A stretch of DNA of 64,000 bases from Micromonospora tulbaghiae (GTDB taxonomy: Bacteria; Actinomycetota; Actinomycetes; Mycobacteriales; Micromonosporaceae): positions 62,001-126,000 of the forward strand of contig NZ_FMCQ01000011.1 in NCBI RefSeq assembly GCF_900091605.1, read 5' to 3'. Both the position numbers and the translations under genes were made by a program. Within the stretch, counting starts at the first letter, position 1. Every line of letters starts with the position of its first letter. Positions 1-7,928 of this stretch are shown here, in pieces. Under the pieces are notes generated by a model. That model did not search any database, had not been told where the DNA came from, and saw nothing but the letters and a program-made list of their open reading frames with translations.

Positions 1-1077
1 GTCTGGGCCACCCGGCGGGTGCTGGTGTGGGCGCTGGTGGCGGTGTTCTTCGCGGTCGCCCTGAAACCACTCGTGGACCGTCTCGAACGTCGGGTACGCC
101 GCCGCGCGCTCGCCACGCTGCTGGTGTTCCTGGCCGCGTTCGCGCTGTTCGCCGCCGTCGGGGCGCTGATCGTGGTGCCGCTGGTGGACGAGGTGGGCCG
201 CTTCGCCGACCGGGCGCCGGAGCTGGTGCGCGAGGCCCAGGCCGGGCAGGGACCGCTCGGACGGCTGCTGGAGCGCTTCCACCTGCTCCGGTACGCCGAA
301 CCCGGCCAGCTCCGCCGGTTCGGCGCCCGGCTCGGCGACCCGACAGTCGGGGTGGTCCGCAGCGTCGCCCAGGCGGTCGCCGCCCTGGTCACAGTGGTGG
401 TGCTGGCGTACCTGATGGTCCTGGAGGCGCCGAAGATCGTCGCCGCCGCGCTGCGGCTGACCGGCGACGGCCCGGCGGCGCGGCTGCGGCGCATCGGGCG
501 TGACTCGTCCCGGATCGTCACCGGCTACCTGACCGGCAACCTGCTGATCAGCGTGATCTGCGGCGGTCTGACGTTCGTCGTGCTGTTCCTGCTCGGTGTG
601 CCGTTCGCCGCGGTGATCGCGCTGACGGTCGCCGTGTTCGACCTGATCCCGCTCGTCGGGGCCACGCTCGGGGCGATCGCCGCGGCCGGCGCGGCGTTCC
701 TGCACTCCCCCACCGCCGGCATCGTGGTGCTGGTCTTCTTCGTGGTCTACCAGCAGGTGGAGAACCATCTGCTGCAACCGGTCATCATGGCCCGCGCGGT
801 CCGCCTGAACCCGTTGACGGTGCTGGTCAGTGTGCTGCTGTCGGTCGAGCTGGCCGGGCTGGTGGGCGCGCTGCTGGCGATCCCGGCGGCCGGCATCGCG
901 CAGGTGCTGCTGCGCGAGTACGTGCCGGCCGGGCGCCAGGCCCTGCCGCAGCCCGCCGACGGCGGACCGGCGGAACCGGCGGGTCCGCCTGACACCGGTC
1001 CGGCTGCCGGTGCGATCGCGCCGGAACGGCCGGAGGCCGGCCCGGGAGCGCCGGAACGGCCGCCGGCCGGCGGGTGA
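1..1077 (+). CDS. AI-2E family transporter, 5' end outside the window
   Basis: This is a multi-spanning inner-membrane protein of the AI-2E/PerM permease family (PF01594). The reading frame is open from base 1, and the GTG at 19 lies inside a predicted membrane helix, so the true start is probably upstream of the window. Hydrophobic segments are visible throughout, with the family-typical central stretch VFDLIPLVGATLGA and the following QQVENHLLQPVIMARAV motif near residues 245-260. The C-terminal ~50 residues are a Pro/Ala/Gly/Glu-rich cytoplasmic tail with a repeated PERP.AGPGAPERP pattern. Family members export signalling molecules or act in Na+/H+ exchange; the substrate here cannot be told. 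It converges on the NDH-2 gene 27 bases away. Confidence 0.85.
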   Translation, partial: VWATRRVLVWALVAVFFAVALKPLVDRLERRVRRRALATLLVFLAAFALFAAVGALIVVPLVDEVGRFADRAPELVREAQAGQGPLGRLLERFHLLRYAEPGQLRRFGARLGDPTVGVVRSVAQAVAALVTVVVLAYLMVLEAPKIVAAALRLTGDGPAARLRRIGRDSSRIVTGYLTGNLLISVICGGLTFVVLFLLGVPFAAVIALTVAVFDLIPLVGATLGAIAAAGAAFLHSPTAGIVVLVFFVVYQQVENHLLQPVIMARAVRLNPLTVLVSVLLSVELAGLVGALLAIPAAGIAQVLLREYVPAGRQALPQPADGGPAEPAGPPDTGPAAGAIAPERPEAGPGAPERPPAGG

Positions 1078-1104
1078 GGGCCGGCCGGCGGGTGCGTGCG
1101 CCGC

Positions 1105-2403
1105 TCAGCGGCGGCGGGCCAGCTCCGGTGACTCGCTCTCCAGCGGCACCGCATTGGCCGGAACCAGGCCGAGCTGCACGGCGGGCCGGGGCAGCGTCGC
1201 GTCCAGCGCCCAGTCCGCCGCGACCCGGGGACGGTTACCGGGCATCGCGAGGAGGTGGTAGCCCCGCGTGACGGCTTTGGCCGGCAGCCCGGCCAGCGGC
1301 ACCTTCAGCGGGTTCGCCGCCGCGTCCTTGCCTCCCAGGTCCACCACCCAGCCCAGGTCGTGGTGCTTGTACGACTTACGCACGCCCTGCCCGTACGAGG
1401 CGGCGATGTTGTGCGCGGCCAGCTTGCCCTGCCGCTGGGCGTGCTGCGCGGTCATCGCGCACACCTGCCCGGGGCGGGTCGGGTCGGGCACGGCGGCGGC
1501 GTCGCCGCAGGCGAACACCTCCGGGTAGCCGGGCACGTTGAGGAACTCGTCGACCACGAGCCGGCCCTTCTCGGTGCGCAGCCCCAGTTCGGCCACGAAC
1601 GGGTCGGGGCGTACGCCGACGCACCAGATCAGGCTGCACGTCGGGACGTACTCGCCGTCGGTGAGCATCACCCCGTCCGGGGTGGCCTCGGCGACCGAGG
1701 TGCCCATCCGCACGTCCACGCCGCGTTTGCGCAGCACCCGGTCGGCGGTGACCGACATCCGCCGGTCCAGTTCGGGCAGCACCCGGGGCGCCACGTCCAG
1801 CAGCATCCAGCGCGGCCGGACCAACAGGTGCGGGCGCTGGGCCATCAGCCGGTCGGTGAACAGCTGCCCGTGCGCGGCCACCTCGGTGCCGGTGTAGCCG
1901 GCGCCGACCACGACGAACGTGGAGCGGGCCCGCTGCTCGGCCTGATCCTCGGTCAGCTCGGCCAGCTCCACCTGCCGGACCACGTGGTCGTGCAGGAACA
2001 GCGCCTCGGGCAGGCCACGGAAGCCGTGTGCGTACTCGGTCACGCCGGGGATCGGCAGCAGCTTGTTGACGCTGCCGACGCTGAGCACCAGCCGGTCGTA
2101 CGCGAGCTGCCCGTGCTCGCCCTCGACGGAGCGGTAGCCGACCCACCGGTTCTGCAGGTCGACCCGGTCGGCCTCGCCGACCACCACGCGGACACCGTCG
2201 AGCGTGCCGGCGAGCGGCACCGCGATCCGGGTCGGCTCCACCACGCCGGCCGCCACCTCGGGCAGCAGCGGCAGGTAGAGGAAGTAGTCGGTCGTGTTCA
2301 GCAGGACGATCTCGGCCCGGTCGCGGGCCAGCCGGCGCAACGTCTTGGCCGCGTGGTACCCGGCGAACCCGGCCCCCACGATCACCACCCGTGGTTTCGT
2401 CAT
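1105..2403 (-). CDS. ndh: Type II NADH dehydrogenase (NDH-2)
   Basis: Single-polypeptide, FAD-dependent NADH:quinone oxidoreductase that feeds electrons to the respiratory chain without pumping protons. The ATG at 2403 (MTKPRVVIVGAGFAGYHAAK) puts the FAD-binding GxGxxG at residues 10-15. A longer frame with 18 extra residues exists but lacks family similarity. A second dinucleotide fold, VVGAGYTGTEVA, binds NADH in mid-protein, and the ACGDAAAVPDP motif contacts FAD near residue 300. The length of 432 residues is normal for NDH-2. A GPD/RARDRAEIVLLN start and a hydrophobic C-terminus fit a peripheral membrane enzyme. It is divergently transcribed from the M28 peptidase gene over a 100-base gap. 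Confidence 0.9.
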   Translation of the reverse strand: MTKPRVVIVGAGFAGYHAAKTLRRLARDRAEIVLLNTTDYFLYLPLLPEVAAGVVEPTRIAVPLAGTLDGVRVVVGEADRVDLQNRWVGYRSVEGEHGQLAYDRLVLSVGSVNKLLPIPGVTEYAHGFRGLPEALFLHDHVVRQVELAELTEDQAEQRARSTFVVVGAGYTGTEVAAHGQLFTDRLMAQRPHLLVRPRWMLLDVAPRVLPELDRRMSVTADRVLRKRGVDVRMGTSVAEATPDGVMLTDGEYVPTCSLIWCVGVRPDPFVAELGLRTEKGRLVVDEFLNVPGYPEVFACGDAAAVPDPTRPGQVCAMTAQHAQRQGKLAAHNIAASYGQGVRKSYKHHDLGWVVDLGGKDAAANPLKVPLAGLPAKAVTRGYHLLAMPGNRPRVAADWALDATLPRPAVQLGLVPANAVPLESESPELARRR

Positions 2404-2503
2404 GCCTGCTGCCGTTCCCGGGCAGACCTGCGACAAACGTACCCATGATCCATCCATCGACGGCTATATGGACATTCCTCGTGATCGGCGCGAGGATGCC
2501 GGG

Positions 2504-3949
2504 ATGGGAAACCACGAGACCGCCGAGGGTCGACCCACGAGGTCCAGCCGGCGTACCTTCCTCACCGCCTCCGCCGCGGCCACCGCCGCCGCCGTCGCCA
2601 CCCCGCTCGCCGCCGCCCCGGCCGCCGCCGCGACCGGCGCGCCCCCGGGCCCGGGCCGTCCGGCCCGGCCGCAGCGGCCCGACCGCGAGCTGACCGCGCT
2701 GCTGCGCGAGATTGACAGCCGCCGGATCGAGGCCGTCGTGCGCCGCCTCGCCGCGTTCGGCACCCGCCACACCCTGTCCAGCCAGACCGATCCGGTACGC
2801 GGCATCGGCGCCGCCCGCGACTGGATCCACGCCCAGCTCTCCGGGTACGCGGCCGCGTCCGGCGGCCGGATGAGCGTCGAACTCCAGTCGTACGTGCAGC
2901 AGCCCGCCTCCCGCATCCCCGTCCCGACCACCATCACCAACGTGGTGGCGACCCTGCGCGGCGACGTCACGCCCGAGCGGGTGTACGTCATCACCGGCCA
3001 CTACGACTCCCGGGCGACCGACGTGATGGACGCGGTCAGCGACGCGCCCGGTGCCGACGACGACGCCTCCGGCGTGGCGGTGGTGATGGAACTGGCCCGG
3101 GTGCTGTCGACCCGCCGCACCGAGGCCACCATCGTGCTCGCCGCCGTGGCCGCCGAGGAGCAGGGACTGTACGGCTCGGCGTACCTGGCGTCGCAGCTGA
3201 AGGCGGCCGGCGCGGACGTGCAGGCCATGTTCAGCAACGACATCGTCGGGTCCAGCACCGCCGACGACGGCACCCGCGACCCGCGTACCGTGCGGTTGTT
3301 CGCCGAGGGCGTGCCGACCGCCGAGACCCCGGCCGAGGCGAGCGTGCGGCAGTCCGTCGGCGGCGAGAACGACTCGCCGTCGCGGCAGCTCGCCCGGTTC
3401 GTCACCGACGTGGCGGAGAACTCCGCCACCGGCATGGACGTGCGCGTGATCTACCGGCGGGACCGCTACCTGCGTGGCAGCGACCACATCTCGTTCCTGC
3501 GCGAGGGGTGGCCGGCCGGCCGGTTCACCGAGCCCAACGAGGACTTCGCCCACCAGCACCAGGACGTACGCGTCGTCGACGGGGTGCAGTACGGCGACCT
3601 GCCGGAGTTCTGCGACTTCGGCTACATCACCCGCGTGGCGCGGGTGAACGCCGCGACGCTGTGGTCGCTGGCCCAGGCGCCGGGCACACCCAAGGGCGTC
3701 ACGGTGGTGACCACGAACCTGACCAACGACACCACCCTGCGGTGGCAGCGCGGCCCCGAGCCGGACCTGGCCGGGTACGAGGTGGTGTGGCGGGAGACCA
3801 CCGCCGACCAGTGGCAGAAGGTGCTGCCGGTCGGCGACGTCACCGAGGTGACGATCGACCTGTCCAAGGACAACGTGTTCTTCGGCGTGCGAGCGGTGGA
3901 CCGTGACGGGCACCGCAGCCCGGTCGCCTTCCCGAAGCCCGGTAGCTGA
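2504..3949 (+). CDS. Tat-secreted M28 family metallopeptidase
   Basis: Zinc aminopeptidase/carboxypeptidase-like enzyme exported by the Tat pathway. The start at 2504 is chosen because it places a twin-arginine signal (SSRRTFLTAS, residues 14-23, then an Ala-rich h-region) at the N-terminus and has GAGG 8 bases upstream; the open frame itself begins earlier, at 2294. Metal ligands of the M28 fold are visible: HYD (H166), the GADDDASG motif (D185-D187), catalytic EE (E218-E219), D246 in FSNDIVGS, and a late His in GSDHISF. The last ~100 residues (from about TPKGVTVVTTNL) look like a fibronectin type III/Ig-like domain. The protein has 481 residues. Its substrate is unknown. Confidence 0.88.
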   Translation: MGNHETAEGRPTRSSRRTFLTASAAATAAAVATPLAAAPAAAATGAPPGPGRPARPQRPDRELTALLREIDSRRIEAVVRRLAAFGTRHTLSSQTDPVRGIGAARDWIHAQLSGYAAASGGRMSVELQSYVQQPASRIPVPTTITNVVATLRGDVTPERVYVITGHYDSRATDVMDAVSDAPGADDDASGVAVVMELARVLSTRRTEATIVLAAVAAEEQGLYGSAYLASQLKAAGADVQAMFSNDIVGSSTADDGTRDPRTVRLFAEGVPTAETPAEASVRQSVGGENDSPSRQLARFVTDVAENSATGMDVRVIYRRDRYLRGSDHISFLREGWPAGRFTEPNEDFAHQHQDVRVVDGVQYGDLPEFCDFGYITRVARVNAATLWSLAQAPGTPKGVTVVTTNLTNDTTLRWQRGPEPDLAGYEVVWRETTADQWQKVLPVGDVTEVTIDLSKDNVFFGVRAVDRDGHRSPVAFPKPGS

Positions 3950-3959
3950 GGCCGGTCGG

Positions 3960-4523
3960 TCACCGCCCCGGCGTCGGGTCCACCCCGTCCGGGGCGGTGA
4001 TCGCCCAGCGTTCGTGGTCGCGCCACGCGCCGTCGACGAACAGGTAGTCCGGCGAGAACCCCTCCAGCCGGAAGCCGAGCCGGCGCACCAGCCGCTTCGA
4101 CGGCTCGTTGCCGGGTTGGATGTTGGCCTCCAGCCGGTGCAGACCGAGCGGCCCGAACGCGTAGTCGATCACCAGCCGCACCCCGGCCGAGGCGTGCCCG
4201 GTGCCCGCGTACGGGCGGAACGCGGCGTATCCGAGGTAGCCGCCGCGCAGCGCGCCGAGCACGATGCCGCTGATGTTCGCGTATCCGGCGATCTCGCCGG
4301 TCTCCCGGTCGCAGAACAGGAACCCGGAGCTGTCCCGCGCCCGGATCTTGCGCAGGTGCGCCGAGTACCGCTGCGCGTCATCGGGCGCGGACAGCCACGG
4401 GTGGTGCAGGTCGCGGCTGCGCCGGGCGGCGGCGACGAACTCCGCCTCGTCGGCCGGACGGGGACGGCGGATGGCGACACGTCCGTCACTGCGCAGATAT
4501 CGCACGGCTCCACTCTCGGACAC
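3960..4523 (-). CDS. GNAT N-acetyltransferase, RimJ/RimL-like
   Basis: Acetyl-CoA-dependent N-acetyltransferase of the RimJ/RimL type. The GTG start (VSESGAVRYLRSDGR) gives 187 residues, the normal size; the open frame continues ~110 residues upstream but that part is low-complexity and overlaps a repeat-rich intergenic region, so it is not used. The fold is recognisable from beta-1 (VAIRRPRPADEAEF), the acetyl-CoA pocket around YAGTGHASAGVRLVIDYAF (a Q/RxxGxG/A-like pyrophosphate loop), GLHRLEANIQPGNEPSKRL and LGFRLEGFSPDYL near the C-terminus. It may modify a ribosomal protein or a small molecule. It ends 11 bases from the convergent M28 gene. Confidence 0.85.
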   Translation of the reverse strand: MSESGAVRYLRSDGRVAIRRPRPADEAEFVAAARRSRDLHHPWLSAPDDAQRYSAHLRKIRARDSSGFLFCDRETGEIAGYANISGIVLGALRGGYLGYAAFRPYAGTGHASAGVRLVIDYAFGPLGLHRLEANIQPGNEPSKRLVRRLGFRLEGFSPDYLFVDGAWRDHERWAITAPDGVDPTPGR

Positions 4524-4616
4524 CGCCCCCACCACGCCCCACCCGGGGGTGCACTCCCTCGCCGCCACCCCACCCAAGCCCTTCGCAGATCGCCCGCGGC
4601 CAACATCCGCGGCTCG

Positions 4617-4690
4617 CGCGATCTTGCACTCGATGCCCGCGAGATGTCCGCTTTGCGGGGGCTCGCCGGGGAGCAAAGTGCAAGATCGCG
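4617..4690. repeat. 14-bp perfect inverted repeat with structured 46-base centre
   Basis: The arms CGCGATCTTGCACT (4617-4630) and AGTGCAAGATCGCG (4677-4690) are exact reverse complements. The centre holds a second, shorter complementary pair (CCGCGAG near 4636 and CTCGCCGG near 4661), so the whole could fold as a cruciform or nested hairpin. It is not next to a stop codon in terminator position and has no T-run. It looks like a small dispersed palindromic element of the MITE/REP kind; a genome search for the arm would decide. Confidence 0.6.
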
Positions 4691-4890
4691 TGGTGGTGCA
4701 GCCCGGCCCGGGCGATGGCGTGACGGGTTTGGTGAGCTGTGTCCGGTTCGGTGCGGGCGCGTGGGTGTGGTCGGTGCCATCGTGAGGGTGGAATCGGCGG
4801 CGGGCGCGGGGCGTTGTACATGGCTGACCGCCCCGGCACCAGGGCCGAGCGCCGAACACCCGGCCCGCCCCGGCAGCCGCGGCAGGTCGG

Positions 4891-4986
4891 GGAATCGGCC
4901 CGGCCCGGTCGTCGTTACATCCCGAGCGACGGGCACCCCGCCGTCCCCGGGAATGGCCCCGGCCCGCACGTCGTTACACCCCCGAG
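4891..4986 (+). repeat. Two imperfect ~36-base direct repeats upstream of the C39-like gene
   Basis: Copy 1 (4891-4926) and copy 2 (4950-4986) share GAAT-GGCCCGGCCCG then GTCGTTACA-CCCGAGC, with a period of 59 bases. The conserved core GTCGTTACA ends 188 and 129 bases before the start codon. This arrangement fits paired protein-binding sites or duplicated promoters; no standard -35/-10 pair is evident. Confidence 0.5.
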
Positions 4987-5113
4987 CCGCGGAGCAGGCC
5001 CCCTCGGGCCGCCCGCGCCACCACAGCCCGCTCTTTGACGGGCACCCCCGAAGACTTTCCCTCTCCGCGGCACCCCCGCCGCGGTCATCCCCCACTCCAG
5101 GGAGGCAACCATC

Positions 5114-5770
5114 ATGGCTACCACTCTGCTGCGCAAGACCGTTCTGACCGCTGCCGGTATCGCCGCCACCACCGCAGGCATCGCCGGCCCCGCGATCGCC
5201 GCCCACGCCACCCCCACCGGCAACACCACCACCGCTGTCGCCGACCGCAAGGGCCACGGCGAGCGGGAACTCGACGTGCGCTACGAGGCCCAGCCCAACT
5301 TCTACTTCTGCGGCCCCGCCGCCGCCCGCAACGCCCTGAGCGTGCAGGGCAAGAACATCGACGTCCACGCCATGGCCCGCGAGATGGGCACCACCGAAGC
5401 CGGCACCAACAGCATCAACGACATCACCCCCGTACTGAACAAGGAAACCGGCGCCAGCAACGCCTACAAGTCCGTCGAGATCAGCACCCCCAAGGCCGAC
5501 GACAAGCAGACCGACGCCCTACGCGCCGACGTCGTCAAGACCGTCGACGCCGGCCGGGCCGTGGTCGCCAACATCGCCGGCACCGCCACCGACACCGACG
5601 GCACCACCCACTCCTTCGAAGGCGGCCACTACATCAGCGTCATCGGCTACCGCGACAACGGCCACACCGTCACCATCGCCGACAGCGCCAACCCCAACAC
5701 CGCCACCTACCGCATGAACATCGACAACCTCGCCGACTGGATCGCCACCCGCGGCTACAGCACCAGCTGA
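5114..5770 (+). CDS. Small secreted C39-like cysteine peptidase/papain-fold protein
   Basis: Exported 218-residue protein with a Sec signal peptide (Lys/Arg at 7-8, hydrophobic Ala/Ile/Thr stretch, AIAA-HA cleavage area near residue 30). The mature part matches the peptidase_C39_2 fold: Cys66 in NFYFCGPAAARNAL, His172 in GGHYISVIGY and Asp190 in TIADSANP form a plausible Cys-His-Asp triad. A strong ribosome site AGGGAGG sits 8 bases before the ATG. There is no transporter or GG-leader substrate beside it, so it is not a bacteriocin-processing ABC peptidase. It stands alone between direct repeats and a strong terminator, as expected for a well-expressed monocistronic gene. Function is unknown. 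Confidence 0.8.
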   Translation: MATTLLRKTVLTAAGIAATTAGIAGPAIAAHATPTGNTTTAVADRKGHGERELDVRYEAQPNFYFCGPAAARNALSVQGKNIDVHAMAREMGTTEAGTNSINDITPVLNKETGASNAYKSVEISTPKADDKQTDALRADVVKTVDAGRAVVANIAGTATDTDGTTHSFEGGHYISVIGYRDNGHTVTIADSANPNTATYRMNIDNLADWIATRGYSTS

Positions 5771-5812
5771 CCACCACCCCGCCGCACACACGACTGCACA
5801 GCAAGAGCAAGA

Positions 5813-5860
5813 GCACGCGACAGGGCCCGACCCCACCACAGGGGTCGGGCCCTGTCGTGC
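5813..5860 (+). terminator. Strong hairpin terminator after the C39-like gene
   Basis: A perfect 15-bp stem (5820-5834 with 5841-5855) closes a 6-base loop. It is extended by a further GCACG/CGTGC pairing across a 2-base bulge, and lies 42 bases after the stop codon. There is no T-run, as is usual for actinobacterial terminators. Confidence 0.85.
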
Positions 5861-5977
5861 ATGTCCAACGGCTGCCTGCCGGTCACCTCGCCGTCACGCC
5901 GGTGTCGTCACCCGGACGGCTCGCTCCACCACGCTGGGTCGCGCCGGATCGTCCGGGGCGACCGCGAAGGAGCAGCA

Positions 5978-7786
5978 GTGGCAGCCGAGGAGGCGACGCA
6001 CCGCCCACCGACCCACCGCCTACCGACCGCGCAACGCCCACCCGCGACGAGCCGCCCCGACGTGAGCGTCGTCGTGCCGGTCTACAACACGCTGCGCTAC
6101 CTGCGGTCCTGCCTCGACTCCGTGCTGCGGCAGACCATCGGGCCGCACCGGATGGAGATCGTGGCGGTGGACGACGGGTCCACCGACGGCAGCGGCCGGC
6201 TGCTGGACCGGTACGCCGCCAAGCATCCCGGCACGGTGCGGGTGGTCCACCAGGCCAACTCCGGTGGCCCGGCAGCGCCCTGCAACCGGGGCCTGGACCT
6301 GGCCACCGGCCGGTACGTCTTCTTCCTCGGCTCGGACGACCGGCTCGGCCCGGAGGCCCTGGAACGTCTGGTCGCCGCCGCCGACCGGTACGGCTCGGAC
6401 GTGGTGCTCGGCAAGGTGGTCGGCGTCAACGGCCGGCACGTCTTCTCGGACGTGTTCGCCTGCGGCAACGCGGTCGACGTGAGCCTGTTCGACTCGGCGC
6501 TGCCGTGGTCGCTGGCGAACACGAAGCTGTTCCGGCGCGACCTCGTGGACCGGCTCGGGCTGCGGTTCCCGGAGGACATGCCGGTGCTCAGCGACCAGCC
6601 GTTCACGCTCGCCGCCTGCTACCACGCCCGGCGCATCTCGGTGCTCGCCGACTACGACTACTACCACGCGGTACGCCGGCTGGACGCCCGCAACATCACG
6701 TACCGCAGCCGGATCGAGCAGCGCCTGGTCAGCGTGGAGCGGCTGTTCGCGTACGTGGCCGACCTGATCCCCGCCGGAGCTCGCCGGGACGCGGTGCTGC
6801 GCCGCCACGTCGGGCTGGAACTGGCGAACCTGGTCGGCGACGACTTCCGGCACCTGGACCGGGCCGCGCAGGAGCGGGTGCACGCGACAGTCGCGCGGCT
6901 GGTGCGGCGGCACGTCACCGACGGCGTGCGGGACCGGCTCGGCATCGAGGCCCGGCTGCGCCTGGGCGCGGTGACCGCGGGCGGGGTCGACGATCTGCTG
7001 GCGGTCATCGAGCAGGACAGCGGCCGGGGCGTACCGGCGACTGTGTTCGCCGGTGGCCGCTGGCACGCGGGCTATCCGGGCGCCCCGGCGCGGTGGACCG
7101 ACGTCACCGACGTGCGCGCCGACTGGCTGGCGCGGCTGGACACCGTCGACGTGAGCTGGGCCGACGGGCACACGCTGACGGTGACCACGCGCAGCCCGTA
7201 CCCTCGGTTCGCCACGGAGGCCGGGCCGATGCGGATGCTGGCCGGTCCGGTCGTGGGCGCCACCCGGATGGACGCCGGCGATCCGGCCGGCCGCACGTTC
7301 CGCACGGACTTCGCGCTCGACCGGCTCCTGGCCGCCGGCGGGCAACGCCATCCGGTGCGCGCCGAGGTGGACGGCGGGCACGGGCGCGGCGGCGCCGTGG
7401 TGCGCGCGCCGCGGCTCGCCGCCGGGCGGCCGCGGCTGCTGCGGCACGGCGCCCGGCTGTACGGGGTGGCGGCGACCGTCGACCCGCGCAACGGTCAGCT
7501 CGTGCTGTCGGTGGTGCCGGTGACAGTGGGTCAGCTCGTCGGGCGGCTGCGCCGGCGCGGGCGGCGCGGCCCGGCCACGGCACAGACGTCAGAGCGCGGC
7601 CCGGCCGGGGCGCAGGCCTCAGGGCGCGGCGCGGAAGCCCTGCTCGGCCGGCATGGGCACCTGGAGGTACGTGGTGCCGCGCAGGTCCAGCCAGGCCCGC
7701 TGCGGCGCGCGGACCAGCCGCACCATCACCCCGGAGCAGGCGGGGCAGCGCCCGACCAGGCCCGGGGCGTGCGAGTAGACGTGTAG
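5978..7786 (+). CDS. GT-A family 2 glycosyltransferase with long C-terminal domain
   Basis: Cytoplasmic family 2 glycosyltransferase, likely acting in cell-wall polymer or surface-glycan synthesis. GTG at 5978 is chosen because AAGGA lies 7 bases upstream; the frame itself opens at 5861. The GT-A domain begins with DVSVVVPVYNTLRYL and shows the nucleotide-binding VDDGSTDGS and the acceptor-side FLGSDDRLGPEAL (DXD variant) within the first ~110 residues of it. The ~300-residue C-terminal part resembles that of actinobacterial TagF/SpsA-like transferases and is otherwise uncharacterised. The last 168 bases overlap, tail to tail, the DUF6510 gene on the other strand, and that stretch encodes a His/Pro/Ala-rich tail of doubtful function. 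Confidence 0.82.
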   Translation: MAAEEATHRPPTHRLPTAQRPPATSRPDVSVVVPVYNTLRYLRSCLDSVLRQTIGPHRMEIVAVDDGSTDGSGRLLDRYAAKHPGTVRVVHQANSGGPAAPCNRGLDLATGRYVFFLGSDDRLGPEALERLVAAADRYGSDVVLGKVVGVNGRHVFSDVFACGNAVDVSLFDSALPWSLANTKLFRRDLVDRLGLRFPEDMPVLSDQPFTLAACYHARRISVLADYDYYHAVRRLDARNITYRSRIEQRLVSVERLFAYVADLIPAGARRDAVLRRHVGLELANLVGDDFRHLDRAAQERVHATVARLVRRHVTDGVRDRLGIEARLRLGAVTAGGVDDLLAVIEQDSGRGVPATVFAGGRWHAGYPGAPARWTDVTDVRADWLARLDTVDVSWADGHTLTVTTRSPYPRFATEAGPMRMLAGPVVGATRMDAGDPAGRTFRTDFALDRLLAAGGQRHPVRAEVDGGHGRGGAVVRAPRLAAGRPRLLRHGARLYGVAATVDPRNGQLVLSVVPVTVGQLVGRLRRRGRRGPATAQTSERGPAGAQASGRGAEALLGRHGHLEVRGAAQVQPGPLRRADQPHHHPGAGGAAPDQARGVRVDV

Positions 7787-7912
7787 CCCGGCCATCGGGC
7801 CGGTCGTCCCGCAGGTGTCGCAGCGGCCGGTGGTGGCGCTCAGGTCGACGGCGAACAACTCGCGTAGCGGCCCGTCGAGCATGTTGCCGTCCAGGTACGA
7901 CAGGTCGGTCAT
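7619..7912 (-). CDS. DUF6510 zinc-ribbon protein
   Basis: Small protein (97 residues) of the DUF6510 family. Two CxxC pairs (CDTCG near residue 31 and CPACSG near residue 56) could hold a zinc ion. It is the third gene of a coupled minus-strand operon: ATG follows the ferredoxin-reductase stop by 16 bases with GAGGAGG as ribosome site. Members of this family are commonly found with sulfite-oxidase-like and ferredoxin-reductase genes, so a role as partner or assembly protein of that redox pair is likely but unproven. Its 3' half is overlapped by the convergent glycosyltransferase gene. Confidence 0.78.
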   Translation of the reverse strand: MTDLSYLDGNMLDGPLRELFAVDLSATTGRCDTCGTTGPMAGLHVYSHAPGLVGRCPACSGVMVRLVRAPQRAWLDLRGTTYLQVPMPAEQGFRAAP

Positions 7913-7928
7913 ACGCCCTCCTCGGGTC

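Larger units (their letters stand above)
4524..5113. other. 590-base intergenic region with inverted and direct repeats
   Basis: No convincing gene lies here. Frames that cross it have the Pro/Arg-rich composition of out-of-frame reading. It contains a 14-base perfect inverted repeat (4617-4630/4677-4690), a ~36-base imperfect direct repeat (4891-4926 and 4950-4986) and a small hairpin (CCGCGG arms at 5065-5070 and 5079-5084) in the presumed leader of the C39-like gene. These make it the probable control region of that gene plus an unrelated repeat element. Confidence 0.6.

Noticed and set aside
1063..1094. Direct repeat CCGGCCGGCGGGTG at the end of the AI-2E gene
   Set aside because: Two copies of GC-rich low-complexity sequence; too short and common in such a genome to call a feature.
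1255..3913. Long frames opposite ndh and the M28 gene
   Set aside because: Low-complexity His/Gln/Arg/Gly translations that overlap clear enzymes; no motif supports them.
4524..4859. N-terminal extension of the GNAT gene
   Set aside because: Family similarity starts at the GTG at 4523; the extension is low-complexity and covers the inverted repeat.
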